Origin: an uncultured Bacteroidales bacterium
Lineage (GTDB): Bacteria; Bacteroidota; Bacteroidia; Bacteroidales; Muribaculaceae
Length of the DNA stretch: 64,000 nucleotides
Assembly: GCA_949123685.1 (NCBI GenBank)
Contig: CASBHZ010000006.1
Span: 1-64,000 of the forward strand
Reading direction: 5' to 3'
The notes beneath the pieces were generated by a model, which was given only the letters and a program-made list of their open reading frames with translations, ran no database searches and had not been told where the DNA came from. The translations under genes and the position numbers were made by a program. Below are positions 25,925-35,445 of this stretch, piece by piece. Each line of letters starts with the position of its first letter. Position 1 is the stretch's first letter.

Positions 25925-26860
25925 ATGAGGTTTTATAAAAGTATAGGCTCGCGCTACATGATAATGTTTGCACATGTTGGCGCACTTCTCACGGTGACAT
26001 TCTGGGCAACTTCATTTTTGAGTACGAAAGTGTTGATGGAGCGTGGCGGGTTTACACCTGTGGAAATGTATGTCTATAGGTTTGCACTCGCATACTTGCT
26101 ATTGTTGTTACTGACATTCCGTCATATAAAGAGCCGTTCTTGGCGCGATGAATTTACCTTGTTCATAAGTGGCATTTGTGCCGGTTCGTTATATTTTATT
26201 ACCGAAAATTATGCCCTTAGGCTTACTACAGCAGGCAATGTGTCTCTTTTGGCATCCATATCGCCTTTGTTTACGACTTTCCTCATGGCTCTTGTTTTTA
26301 AACAGAAGATTCAGACTGGCGTGTTAATAGGGTCAGGGGTGGCAATAGCCGGTGTTGCGTGCATAATATTGAGTAACGGCACGGGGTTGGCATTCAGACC
26401 GGAGGGCGATTTACTTGCTTTGGCGGCTGCGTTGTGTTGGGCTATTTACACTATTGCTGTCAGGAGGGTGATTCCCTTGTATACGTCGTTGTTTATTACG
26501 CGTAAACTGTTTTTATATGGTGTTGTTACCGCTCTGCCTCTCTTGTTAATACAGAATGAGCCTTATCATCTTCATTTGTTATTTGATATGGAGCAACCGG
26601 AGTATTTGATTAATTTCTTGTTCTTGGTGATGATGTGTTCCATATGTTCATATCTCATATGGAACGAGGCAATGAAAAAATTAGGTTCTGTCACGGCAAA
26701 CAATTATTTGTATCTTCAGCCTCCGATCACCATGATTGCGGGATATTTTTTCCTTGGAGAAAATATTTTCCTGTTAGGTTACATAGGTTGTGCACTCGTG
26801 ATAGGAGGTCTGATAATTTCAGACAAGTGGAAGGGTTCCATCTGGTTTAAGAAAAAATAA
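25925..26860 (+). CDS. EamA/DMT-family transporter
   Basis: 311 aa, ten predicted membrane helices in two EamA halves (ALLTVTFWATSFLSTKVLM... and LALAAALCWAIYTIAVRRV...), as in RhaT/YdcZ-like drug/metabolite exporters. It probably exports a small metabolite or amino acid; substrate unknown. A -7 box TAACTTTG at 25836-25843 lies upstream without a clear -33 TTTG. The gene starts 128 bp after the MITE-like element. Start ATG 25925; a second ATG at 25958 is possible. Confidence 0.85.
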   Translation: MRFYKSIGSRYMIMFAHVGALLTVTFWATSFLSTKVLMERGGFTPVEMYVYRFALAYLLLLLLTFRHIKSRSWRDEFTLFISGICAGSLYFITENYALRLTTAGNVSLLASISPLFTTFLMALVFKQKIQTGVLIGSGVAIAGVACIILSNGTGLAFRPEGDLLALAAALCWAIYTIAVRRVIPLYTSLFITRKLFLYGVVTALPLLLIQNEPYHLHLLFDMEQPEYLINFLFLVMMCSICSYLIWNEAMKKLGSVTANNYLYLQPPITMIAGYFFLGENIFLLGYIGCALVIGGLIISDKWKGSIWFKKK

Positions 26861-26903
26861 GTAAGTAATCAGGGTGCTCAGTTCCATGTCCCTGATTCCT
26901 TAC

Positions 26904-26929
26904 GCTAAATAGGTTAGCTAAATAGGTTA
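26904..26929. repeat. Perfect 13-bp tandem repeat
   Basis: GCTAAATAGGTTA occurs twice head to tail (26904-26916, 26917-26929) with a partial third unit after it. No function assigned. Confidence 0.85.
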
Positions 26930-27138
26930 AAAGTAACAGGTAGTTCCTATCAAGTCGCAAAGCCAGCCCTAAAAATGTATGGCATAGCAATATAAACGGA
27001 TGCATATTAAGAATTTGAAGCATCGCGGATTCCCTCTCACCTCACGGTGTTCAGGTAGGACGCGGACAGAGTGGATGGCACGCGGATCTTTTGATATCGC
27101 ATAATATCACACTTAAAAACTCAACACACATAAAAATT

Positions 27139-27223
27139 CCAACCACCTACAACCCCGGAATAACCACCTTAAAGATGTAAAAATGTTTAAAAAGGTGGTT
27201 GTCACGTGGTTGTAGGTGGTTGG
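27139..27223. repeat. Palindromic array of four AACCACCT sites
   Basis: CCAACCACCTACAACC (27139-27154) is the exact complement of 27208-27223; inside, AACCACCTT (27162-27170) is the exact complement of 27192-27200. AACCACCT starts at 27141 and 27162, its complement at 27193 and 27214: 21-bp phasing in each arm. Could be an operator for a cooperative regulator, a terminator-like RNA stem, or part of a mobile element. Confidence 0.8.
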
Positions 27224-27299
27224 AGTATAAATAAAATATGATTGGTTTGGACAGAGGGATAAACGGGGATTTATCGGAAAAATTTGGATCATGAAACTA

Positions 27300-27340
27300 A
27301 ACACATAAGTAAGTGATATTTTATCACTTACTTATGTGTT
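27300..27340 (-). terminator. Hairpin overlapping the AraC gene stop
   Basis: 19-bp perfect arms 27300-27318 and 27322-27340, loop of 3 nt. The AraC stop codon (27332-27334) lies in one arm. The stem contains ATAAGTAAGTGAT, related to the TAAGTAAGTAA element ends. Confidence 0.65.
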
Positions 27341-28195
27341 CCGAAATTCTTTGGGAGACATGCCTGTCAATTTCTTAAAATATTTGCCGAAGAAAGATTG
27401 AGACGGGAAATTGAGTTCGTCCGATATCTGCTGGATATTGAGGTTCGATGATTTCAGCATCACCTTGGCTTCAAGGATTACGAATCTTTCAATCCATTCA
27501 ACAGCTGTATAGCCCGTTTGGGCTTTAATCGTGCGTGAAAGATGTTTTGGCGTTACTTCAAGTTTTTGTGCATAAAAATCAAGGAACCGATGTTGCTTGA
27601 AATTCTGTTGTGCGAGAATAAGGAATTGGTCTGACATTCTGCCATGGTTCGTTATGACTTCTTCCTTATAAGGTTCGAACCATTTATAAACGGTTCTGAA
27701 AATAAATGATGTCAACTCGAAGAGGAATGCCTGTGATCTATACGGGTTGTCACTGTCTTCAATAATATCTTTACATTCCAAGAAGAATTTGTCTACTTTA
27801 TGAAGTGTTTCATGCCCAATATTGGCTACAGGATGGCGTGACATAATTGTATATAGAGGCATGTTGCTCATGAACAGAAACAGATTGTCGCGAAATCTTT
27901 TTGACATTACAAGAACTGATGCGTCAAAATCTTCACTGATATATTTTGGTTGTAAAATTTGTGAGTTCTCCACCGTGACAAATGCCGGTGATTTTATTTC
28001 ATGGTTTATTAAATTTATATCCGCAACACATTCTCCTTTTTTAACGAATATCCAAGTAGAGGCTGAGAATTTTACGGGTTCTGTTATTGTACACAATATG
28101 TCATGTCCAATGTTTTCATGTATCCAAAAATCTTGATCAAGGATTGTGGATATATTCTCCGGAAGATTTATGCCGTAGTTATAATTAAATTTCAT
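27332..28195 (-). CDS. AraC-family transcriptional regulator
   Basis: 287 aa. N-terminal cupin-like sensing domain (ASTWIFVKKGECVADINL...) and C-terminal double helix-turn-helix: LDFYAQKLEVTPKHLSRTIKAQTG, then NIQQISDELNFPSQSFFGKYFKKLTGMSPKEFRN, a classic AraC signature. Ligand unknown. The nearest possible targets are the EamA exporter or nrdJ; the AACCACCT array lies 110 bp downstream of its stop. It is divergent from nrdJ. Confidence 0.9.
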   Translation of the reverse strand: MKFNYNYGINLPENISTILDQDFWIHENIGHDILCTITEPVKFSASTWIFVKKGECVADINLINHEIKSPAFVTVENSQILQPKYISEDFDASVLVMSKRFRDNLFLFMSNMPLYTIMSRHPVANIGHETLHKVDKFFLECKDIIEDSDNPYRSQAFLFELTSFIFRTVYKWFEPYKEEVITNHGRMSDQFLILAQQNFKQHRFLDFYAQKLEVTPKHLSRTIKAQTGYTAVEWIERFVILEAKVMLKSSNLNIQQISDELNFPSQSFFGKYFKKLTGMSPKEFRNT

Positions 28196-28495
28196 AAATT
28201 GTTGTATAGTATGGAGTTGAGGGGTGCTTGTCGGGCGTTATGGTTACAAATTTAATTATAATTCGTTTTATTTCCAAACAAAAACTGTTTCATCTTTACG
28301 AGGTCGTGTATAATGTGTCGGAAGAGGATTATGGGGGAAGTGTCATATATTAAAAAAATAATAAAATAAAACCTGTGGTGCATTTTTATATTCAAATATT
28401 TTATACGATATTTGCAGTCGGAAAAATTTCAAAATTGGCAACTTTTTGAAATTATTCTGTTGTATAATTATCAAAATCGACAACTTTAAATATCT
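28196..28495. promoter_or_regulatory. Divergent araC/nrdJ control region
   Basis: Contains a TATTTG box near 28410 and, close to nrdJ, two direct repeats CAAAATTGGCAACTTT (28430-28445) and CAAAATCGACAACTTT (28472-28487), 42 bp apart. The first overlaps an inverted repeat AATTTCAAAA (28425-28434) / TTTTGAAATT (28444-28453). These are plausible operators for the reductase gene. No cobalamin riboswitch (B12 box) was recognised. Confidence 0.5.
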
Positions 28496-31024
28496 ATGTC
28501 TTTAAAAGTCTATAGTTACGATGATGCCTATGCGGCTTCTCTGGAGTATTTCAAAGGTGATGAACTTGCAGCCCGCGTATGGTCAAGCAAATATGCCTTA
28601 AAAGATTCTGACGGTAACATCTACGAACTGACTCCTGACGATATGCACCATCGTATCGCCCGGGAGATAGCTCGCGTTGAGAAAAAATATCCTAATCCTA
28701 TGAGTGAGGAGGAGATCTTCTCGTTGCTGAAGGATTTTAAATATATTGTGCCTCAGGGAAGTCCTATGGCTGGTATCGGTAACAACTTTCAGGTTGGTTC
28801 GCTATCAAATTGTTTTGTCATAGGACTTGACGGTCATCCTGATTCATATGGCGGTATCATACGCGTTGATGAAGAGCAGGTTCAGCTGATGAAGCGAAGG
28901 GGCGGTGTCGGTCATGACTTGTCACATATACGTCCTAAGGGAAGCGCTGTCAAAAACTCTGCATTGACTTCTACAGGACTTGTTCCATTTATGGAGAGAT
29001 ATAGCAACAGCACCAGGGAAGTTGCGCAGGATGGACGCCGCGGGGCATTGATGATGACCGTGAGCATTAAGCATCCGGATGCAGAAAGTTTTATTGATGC
29101 CAAAATGGTAGAAGGTAAGGTGACAGGTGCTAATGTCTCTGTCAAGATTGATGATGATTTCATGAAATCTGTTGTTTCCGGAGATCCGTATTTGCAACAG
29201 TTTCCTGTAAAGGGTGGCATTCCTTCGGTAACAAAAGAAATAAATGCATCCCAATTGTGGAATAAGATTGTTCATAATGCATGGAAGAGCGCGGAGCCCG
29301 GGGTTTTGTTCTGGGATACGATTCAGCGTGAATCCGTGCCTGATTGCTATTCTGATCTTGGATTTGAAACGGTTTCAACTAATCCATGTGGAGAGATACC
29401 TCTTTGTCCTTATGATAGCTGTCGTCTTGTGGCAATCAACCTTTATAGCTATGTGAAGAACCCGTTTACACCGGAGGCTGAATTTGATTTCGATCTTTTC
29501 CGTCAGCACGCAGGGAAGGCGCAGCGCATTATGGATGATATTATTGATCTTGAAATGGAGAAGATCGATACTATAATAGAGAAAGTTGAAAATGATCCTG
29601 AAACTGCGGAAGTGAAAAGTACCGAACTAAACCTTTGGAAAAAAATCCGCAGCAAGACACTTAAGGGCAGACGTACCGGATGCGGGACGACCGGAGAGGG
29701 GGATATGCTTGCTTCTCTCGGTTATAGGTATGGCACTCCAGAGGCTACGGCTTTCTCCACTGAAGTTCATAAGCAACTTGCATTGGCATATTATTCCTCT
29801 TCTGTGGACATGGCTTCTGAACGAGGGGCGTTCGAGATTTATGATGCTGAGCGCGAGAAGAGCAATCCTTTTATAATGCGTATGCGAGAAGCCGATCCGG
29901 CTCTTTATGAGCGTATGATAAAATCGGGACGGCGCAATATTGCATGTTTGACAATTGCTCCTACCGGAACTACGTCAATTATGACTCAGACATCTTCAGG
30001 TATCGAGCCTATCTTCCTACCGGTTTACAAGCGTAAGCGCAAGGTGAATCCAACTGACGAGAATGTGAGGATAGACTTCGTGGATGAAGTTGGTGATGCA
30101 TTCGAAGAGTATATCGTGTATCATCATAAGTTCCTTGAATGGATGAGGATAAACGGCATTGAGAAGAAGGAAAACATGAGTGCCGAAGAAATCGAAGAGC
30201 TCGTTAAGAAATCTCCGTATTATAAAGCCACCAGCAACGATGTTGACTGGATGGAGAAGGTTCGTATGCAAGGCGCTGTGCAGAAATGGGTTGACCATTC
30301 AATAAGCGTGACGATCAATCTCCCTTCTGATGTGACTGAAGAGCTTGTCGGCAATCTTTATGTGGAAGCTTGGAAGGCTGGTTGCAAAGGGTGTACAGTA
30401 TATCGGGACGGGTCTCGTAATAATGTGCTTGCGGCTGTCACTTCAAGTAAGTCGCAGCTCATCGTAGCTCCGGAGCATATAACAAAACGTCCGGTCGAAC
30501 TTGAGGCTGACGTTGTCCGTTTTCAGAATAACAAAGAGAAATGGATCGCTTTTGTCGGTCTCGTAGACGGCAAACCTTATGAAATATTTACAGGTCTTGC
30601 TGACGATGAAGACGGTATTTTCTGTCCGAAAAGCGTGAATAGCGGTAAGATAATAAAGGCAATGGACAGCGATGGCAAGAAAAGATATGATTTCCAATTT
30701 ATTAACAAACGTGGCTATAAAACCACTATTGAAGGTTTGAGTGAAAAGTTCAATCCTGAATTTTGGAATTATGCAAAGCTTATATCAGGTGTGTTGCGTT
30801 ATGGTATGCCTATAGATCAGGTTCTGAAACTTGTTGGAGGGCTTGAACTTGATTCGACAAATATCAATACCTGGAAGAATGGTCTTGAGCGTGCGCTTAA
30901 GAAATATCTGCCTAATGGCACAGCTGCCAAGGGACAGAAATGTCCTAAGTGTGGAGCAGAAACCCTTATTTATCAGGAAGGTTGTCTGATCTGCACGTCA
31001 TGTGGAAACTCAAAATGCGGATAA
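28496..31024 (+). CDS. nrdJ: Class II (adenosylcobalamin) ribonucleotide reductase
   Basis: 842 aa. Makes deoxyribonucleotides using a thiyl radical generated from coenzyme B12, independent of oxygen. Seen: SLSNCFV (Cys106, redox pair), STNPCGEIPL (Cys298, first radical/redox cysteine block), GRRTGCGTTGEGDML, and IAPTGTTSIM for substrate phosphate. C-terminal zinc-ribbon CPKCG...CLICTSCGNSKCG carries the cysteines that re-reduce the active site. No class I or class III reductase lies in the window. 34 bp before the glucanotransferase gene; co-transcription is possible. Confidence 0.93.
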   Translation: MSLKVYSYDDAYAASLEYFKGDELAARVWSSKYALKDSDGNIYELTPDDMHHRIAREIARVEKKYPNPMSEEEIFSLLKDFKYIVPQGSPMAGIGNNFQVGSLSNCFVIGLDGHPDSYGGIIRVDEEQVQLMKRRGGVGHDLSHIRPKGSAVKNSALTSTGLVPFMERYSNSTREVAQDGRRGALMMTVSIKHPDAESFIDAKMVEGKVTGANVSVKIDDDFMKSVVSGDPYLQQFPVKGGIPSVTKEINASQLWNKIVHNAWKSAEPGVLFWDTIQRESVPDCYSDLGFETVSTNPCGEIPLCPYDSCRLVAINLYSYVKNPFTPEAEFDFDLFRQHAGKAQRIMDDIIDLEMEKIDTIIEKVENDPETAEVKSTELNLWKKIRSKTLKGRRTGCGTTGEGDMLASLGYRYGTPEATAFSTEVHKQLALAYYSSSVDMASERGAFEIYDAEREKSNPFIMRMREADPALYERMIKSGRRNIACLTIAPTGTTSIMTQTSSGIEPIFLPVYKRKRKVNPTDENVRIDFVDEVGDAFEEYIVYHHKFLEWMRINGIEKKENMSAEEIEELVKKSPYYKATSNDVDWMEKVRMQGAVQKWVDHSISVTINLPSDVTEELVGNLYVEAWKAGCKGCTVYRDGSRNNVLAAVTSSKSQLIVAPEHITKRPVELEADVVRFQNNKEKWIAFVGLVDGKPYEIFTGLADDEDGIFCPKSVNSGKIIKAMDSDGKKRYDFQFINKRGYKTTIEGLSEKFNPEFWNYAKLISGVLRYGMPIDQVLKLVGGLELDSTNINTWKNGLERALKKYLPNGTAAKGQKCPKCGAETLIYQEGCLICTSCGNSKCG

Positions 31025-31058
31025 TGAACTAATTAATATTGGCTAACTAAATTCTTAT

Positions 31059-33737
31059 ATGAAAATTACCTTAAATATCAACTACCACACAGATTGGGGT
31101 GAATCGCTTTTCGTTAGTGGGTCGATACCCGAACTTGGCAATAATGATGTTACCAAGGCTATAGAAATGAATCTGATAAGCCCTGATATGTGGCAACTTC
31201 AGTTTGATCTCAGGAGGGATCCGGGAAGTTTTGAATATCGTTTCATAGTTAAGGCTCCTGAAAAGGAATGGAGATTCGAATGGGGTGCACCACACCGTTT
31301 CGTTACGGGAAGTGGGATTGATTCATACCGGGTGTTTTGCTCCTGGCAAGACCTTCCCGCTGACAAGCCATTCTATTCATCGGCGTTCGTAGATGGTATG
31401 CTCCGTCGTCCATATCGTGATCAACCGTTAACTCCAAAACCGGGAACCGTAAACATACGCATAGAGGCTCCTATGATTGAGCCGGACGAAGTTTTGGCGA
31501 TTTCCGGTGAAGGAGACCAGCTTGGCAATTGGGATCCATCTCATGCAGTGATAATGAATGATGCTCATTTCCCGGTTTGGGAAGCCAACCTGCAATCAGA
31601 TACCCTTAAACCACCGTTTGAATATAAATTTTTGATACTCAAAAAAGATACTCGGGAGGTTAAAGGTTGGGAATATATTAATAACCGTGCGTATGGCATT
31701 CATTGCGAATCAAAGTCTGAGCAGGTCATAATAGACGGTATCCGTTTTGCAAATCCGAAGGAGAACTGGAAAGGTGCAGGAACCGCGATCCCGGTATTCT
31801 CGATCCGAACCGAAAATGATTTTGGAGTAGGAGATTTTATGGATATCAAGAAGATGGTTGACTGGTGTGCGTTGACAGGTCAGAAGATACTTCAGATTTT
31901 GCCTATCAATGACACGACCATGACCGGAACATGGGTTGATTCTTATCCCTATAAGGCAAATTCTATCTTTGCTCTTCATCCTATGTTTCTCAGCCTTTGG
32001 GAAGTAGGTACGCTTAAAGATGAAAAACGGCGTGATTATTACTATAATCTTGCGCGGGATCTTAATGCGCTTCCGGTCATAGACTATGAGCGTGTCAATG
32101 CCGGCAAACAGGAATATCTTCGGGAGATTTTTGCCGAGCAGGGCAGTGTAACCCGTCAGCGTAAAGAATACAAAGAGTTTGTTTCGAGGAATGAATACTG
32201 GTTGAAGCCATATGCCGCTTGGTGTGTGCTCCGTGAAATATATCAGACTCCGGATAACAATTGTTGGGGAGAGTTTGCCCGTTATGATGTTGAGAAGTTA
32301 GAAAAGCTCTCTATTGAATTTAAAGATAGGTTCGATTTTCATTATTATGTGCAGTATCATCTTGACAGACAGCTTCATGACGCGAGGGACTATGCACATA
32401 GCCACGGAGTGGTGTTGAAGGGAGATATACCTATCGGTATAAGCCGTTTCAGTGCGGATGCATGGGTTTCTCCTGAATTGTTCAACTTGAATACTCAGGC
32501 AGGAGCGCCACCGGATGACTTTTCAGTGCTTGGTCAGAACTGGGGATTGCCGACTTACAACTGGGATGAAATGGCGAAAGACGGTTTCCAGTGGTGGAAA
32601 AATCGCTTCCGTAAGATGGCGGAGTATTTTGATGCATATAGGATTGACCATATACTTGGCTTCTTCCGCATATGGGAAATACCGATGAATGCCGTGCATG
32701 GGCTTCTCGGATATTTTAATCCGGCATTACCTTTTTCAGCAGAGGAACTCCGTAATAGCTATGATTTCTGGATTGATCCGGATGTCATGACACATCCCTT
32801 GATTCTTGACTGGATGCTCAACGACTTCTTCGGTGATATGAAAGAAGAAGTGAAAGAACGATTCCTTGACAGGGTGGGTGGAGACCGCTATTGTCTAAAG
32901 AGTTTTATTGACACTCAAGAGAAAGTAGAGAAGTATTTTGCCGGCATAGACAAGGATGAAAATACAGAGCGTGTAATGAATGCCCTTCTGGGAATTATTG
33001 ATGACGTGCTTTTCATTGAAGATCCATATAATAAAGGACACTATCATCCAAGAATTGCCGCTCAATATACGTATCAGTATCGTGTGCTTTCAGACTATGC
33101 GAAATGGAATTTCAATCGTCTTTACACAGATTTCTTCTACCACAGACATAATGATTTCTGGTATGGGAAGGCTATGTGGAAGCTGCCTCCGCTTTTGGAT
33201 TCAACTTCAATGCTGACATGTGCTGAAGACCTTGGTATGATACCTGACTGCGTGCCTGAAGTTATGGACCGCTTACAGATTCTTTCGCTCGAGATCCAGC
33301 GTATGCCTAAAGATACGGGAACTGAGTTTGGAGACACATGGCATTATCCGTATTATTCGGTTTGCACAACATCGTCTCATGACATGGCTGGAATCAGAGG
33401 CTGGTGGGAAAGCGATCGTGATGCCACGCAGAGGTTTTATAGTCATGTGCTACATGAGAGCGGAAATGCACCTCATTTTGCAGAACCATGGATTTGTGAC
33501 AAGATTATAAGTCTTCACCTTGAGAGTCCGTCAATGTTGTGTATCCTCCCGTTGCAAGACTGGATGTCGTGTGACGGATCATTGAGACGGGAGAATCCGA
33601 ATGATGAACAAATCAATGATCCTTCAAATCCACGTCATTACTGGCGTTACCGCATGCATCTGACTGTGGAGGAGCTTATGCGTAAGGATTCCTTTAACGC
33701 TGCGATGCGGCAACGCATTTCAGAATCCAAGAGATAA
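31059..33737 (+). CDS. malQ: 4-alpha-glucanotransferase (GH77) with two CBM20 domains
   Basis: 892 aa, no signal peptide, cytosolic. Two N-terminal CBM20 starch-binding domains (residues 1-115, LNINYHTDWGESLFVSGSIPELG; 128-235, ISGEGDQLGNWDPSHAVIM) followed by a GH77 amylomaltase core (FSIRTENDFGVGDFMDIKKM, LPINDTT, YRIDHILGFFRIWEIP with the catalytic Asp, AEDLG, TSSHDM). This layout is that of plant DPE2-like disproportionating enzymes, acting on maltose and glycogen/heteroglycan. Stop and next start overlap (TAATG). Confidence 0.92.
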   Translation: MKITLNINYHTDWGESLFVSGSIPELGNNDVTKAIEMNLISPDMWQLQFDLRRDPGSFEYRFIVKAPEKEWRFEWGAPHRFVTGSGIDSYRVFCSWQDLPADKPFYSSAFVDGMLRRPYRDQPLTPKPGTVNIRIEAPMIEPDEVLAISGEGDQLGNWDPSHAVIMNDAHFPVWEANLQSDTLKPPFEYKFLILKKDTREVKGWEYINNRAYGIHCESKSEQVIIDGIRFANPKENWKGAGTAIPVFSIRTENDFGVGDFMDIKKMVDWCALTGQKILQILPINDTTMTGTWVDSYPYKANSIFALHPMFLSLWEVGTLKDEKRRDYYYNLARDLNALPVIDYERVNAGKQEYLREIFAEQGSVTRQRKEYKEFVSRNEYWLKPYAAWCVLREIYQTPDNNCWGEFARYDVEKLEKLSIEFKDRFDFHYYVQYHLDRQLHDARDYAHSHGVVLKGDIPIGISRFSADAWVSPELFNLNTQAGAPPDDFSVLGQNWGLPTYNWDEMAKDGFQWWKNRFRKMAEYFDAYRIDHILGFFRIWEIPMNAVHGLLGYFNPALPFSAEELRNSYDFWIDPDVMTHPLILDWMLNDFFGDMKEEVKERFLDRVGGDRYCLKSFIDTQEKVEKYFAGIDKDENTERVMNALLGIIDDVLFIEDPYNKGHYHPRIAAQYTYQYRVLSDYAKWNFNRLYTDFFYHRHNDFWYGKAMWKLPPLLDSTSMLTCAEDLGMIPDCVPEVMDRLQILSLEIQRMPKDTGTEFGDTWHYPYYSVCTTSSHDMAGIRGWWESDRDATQRFYSHVLHESGNAPHFAEPWICDKIISLHLESPSMLCILPLQDWMSCDGSLRRENPNDEQINDPSNPRHYWRYRMHLTVEELMRKDSFNAAMRQRISESKR

Positions 33738-34894
33738 TGATGAACATAGTCTTAAAGTTTTTGACTCCGATATTGACGTGCATGCTCCTGCTTCCATCCA
33801 TGGAAAGCGGAGCATGCACTTCGGCTATAATATCGGCGGAGGTTAACCCTTACGGGCGCCCGATCCTTTGGAAGCATCGGGATACGAGCACAGTTGACAA
33901 TAAGGTTGAATATGTTGCTGCGCGTCCCGGCGAGTTATCGTATGTTGCATTGTTTAATGCAGGGGATAAGTATCTTAAGGAGGCATGGATGGGTATGAAC
34001 GAGGCTGGATTTGCCGTTATGAATACAGCTTCTTATAATATTAAAGATGACAAGGTCAGCGCCAAAAAAATGGACAAGGAAGGATACGTGATGACAAAGG
34101 CTCTGAAAACATGTCGCACTGTGGATGATTTTGCCCGCCTGTTGGAGACTCTTCCACGCCCTATGGGTGTAGAAGCGAATTTTGGCGTAATTGATGCAAC
34201 TGGTAATGGCGCTTATTTCGAGACGAATAATCATAGTTATAGGCGGTTTGATCTGAAAGATGCCGAGAATGGAGTGCTCGTACGTACCAATTACAGTCAT
34301 TCAGGCAGACCTGACGAAGGTTTCGGTTTTGTGCGTGAGGCTAATGCCTGCCATTTGCTTGACCCGTATGTGAAAACGAAGTCTGTAACTCCCGAGGTGC
34401 TGACTGAGGAACTGAGTCGTAGCTTTTATCACGACATGAATAAACGAGACTATTCATCTGCGGGAGAGAGATGGGTGATAGATCAGGATTTTATACCCAG
34501 GTATAAATCTACTGCTACAATTGCGATTGAAGGTTGTCATCCTGTGTCATCGCTCCTTGATGTTACACCGGATTTTGTAAAGAAGCAATATGTTATGTGG
34601 ACCGGTCTCGGATATCCCCCTTGTGCGGAGATACGTGCTGTTACATGCGATAAAGAGGGTGTTGACGAAGAAATGAGGGGCTCTTTACCAAACGGTCATT
34701 CCCCGCTTGCTGATAAGGCAAAAAAGATGCGTGATAAGGTTTTTCCGATAAATAAGGGAAATGGAGACAAGTACATTGACATGGAAACTTTGTATAATGA
34801 ATCCGGCTCCGGCTTTGTGCAGAAAATGAAGGTTATAAATAAAGAAAACTATAAGAAAGGGAGGGATAAGCGTGACCGGAGCATGTCAAGGTGA
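33737..34894 (+). CDS. Secreted Ntn hydrolase (choloylglycine/C45-like)
   Basis: 385 aa. Signal peptide 1-26 (FLTPILTCMLLLPSMESGA) ends right before Cys27 in ACTSAIIS, so export would expose the N-terminal nucleophile Cys typical of Ntn hydrolases. Further matches: GRPILWKHRDT, GMNEAGFAVMNTAS, GVIDATGNGAYFETN, VRTNYSHSGR. Family members cleave linear amides (bile acid conjugates, penicillin V, acyl homoserine lactones) or process peptides; which one is not decided here. Overlaps malQ by one base. Confidence 0.8.
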   Translation: MMNIVLKFLTPILTCMLLLPSMESGACTSAIISAEVNPYGRPILWKHRDTSTVDNKVEYVAARPGELSYVALFNAGDKYLKEAWMGMNEAGFAVMNTASYNIKDDKVSAKKMDKEGYVMTKALKTCRTVDDFARLLETLPRPMGVEANFGVIDATGNGAYFETNNHSYRRFDLKDAENGVLVRTNYSHSGRPDEGFGFVREANACHLLDPYVKTKSVTPEVLTEELSRSFYHDMNKRDYSSAGERWVIDQDFIPRYKSTATIAIEGCHPVSSLLDVTPDFVKKQYVMWTGLGYPPCAEIRAVTCDKEGVDEEMRGSLPNGHSPLADKAKKMRDKVFPINKGNGDKYIDMETLYNESGSGFVQKMKVINKENYKKGRDKRDRSMSR

Positions 34895-34919
34895 CTTCAT
34901 ATGTAATGAACCCTTTAAG

Positions 34920-35438
34920 ATGAGCAAGGGTGAGTTTGCCCGGAAAATGTTTCAGTTATGGGGTATTGTTCCTGCTGCGCTATTATCTATCGTTTTTATA
35001 TTGGGGGTTGCAGCAGGGTTACTTTTAGATATCCGGTATATTATAGTTTCAGCCATGGCTGTTTTTATTTTATTTCCGATGGTAATATTGTTTCTTTATT
35101 ATTATCATGGACTAAATAGAGATAGCTATTTCAATATAGTGAGCCATAATCTCACATTTTGCGATTCCGGTGTGAAGATAACGATGTTCTTTACATCCGG
35201 ACAAGAGGAATCGGAAGAATGCAAGACGGATGTGGATGTGGAAACAAAGGAGGTAACGTCTTTTATAAAATGGGATGAAATCGGTAAGTATCGTGTTTAT
35301 ACGGATTCTGTAGTTTATCCTGTCGGCAAACCTGTAAGAGGCTTCATTTGGCTTCCTTTGTCAGCTTTCGAAAATATTGATGCTTTTAAATCTGCTATAG
35401 ATTTGTTTTCTTTAAATTTGAAAAAGATAAGGCAATAG
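34920..35438 (+). CDS. Two-helix membrane protein, YcxB-like
   Basis: 172 aa from ATG 34920, 25 bp after the upstream stop; an earlier in-frame GTG inside that gene is unlikely. Two membrane segments (GIVPAALLSIVFILGVAAGLLL and YIIVSAMAVFILFPMVILFLYY), then a soluble beta-rich domain (DSGVKITMF...KWDEIGKYRVYTDSVVYPV...IWLPLSAF) that resembles YcxB C-terminal domains. No function known. In a run of closely packed plus-strand genes. Confidence 0.65.
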   Translation: MSKGEFARKMFQLWGIVPAALLSIVFILGVAAGLLLDIRYIIVSAMAVFILFPMVILFLYYYHGLNRDSYFNIVSHNLTFCDSGVKITMFFTSGQEESEECKTDVDVETKEVTSFIKWDEIGKYRVYTDSVVYPVGKPVRGFIWLPLSAFENIDAFKSAIDLFSLNLKKIRQ

Positions 35439-35445
35439 GTGTTCT

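Larger units (their letters stand above)
26861..27331. other. Non-coding region between EamA and AraC genes
   Basis: 470 bp without a credible gene. Holds a weak hairpin AATCAGGG/CCCTGATT (26867-26897), a 13-bp tandem repeat, a four-site palindrome, and TAAGTAAGT-type motifs at both borders (26859-26869 and 27305-27336), so it may be another repeat-element insertion like that at 12222-12406. Confidence 0.6.

Noticed and set aside
28196..28495. Cobalamin riboswitch or NrdR boxes before nrdJ
   Set aside because: No B12-box-like core and no NrdR consensus could be recognised; only the CAAAAT-type boxes are reported.
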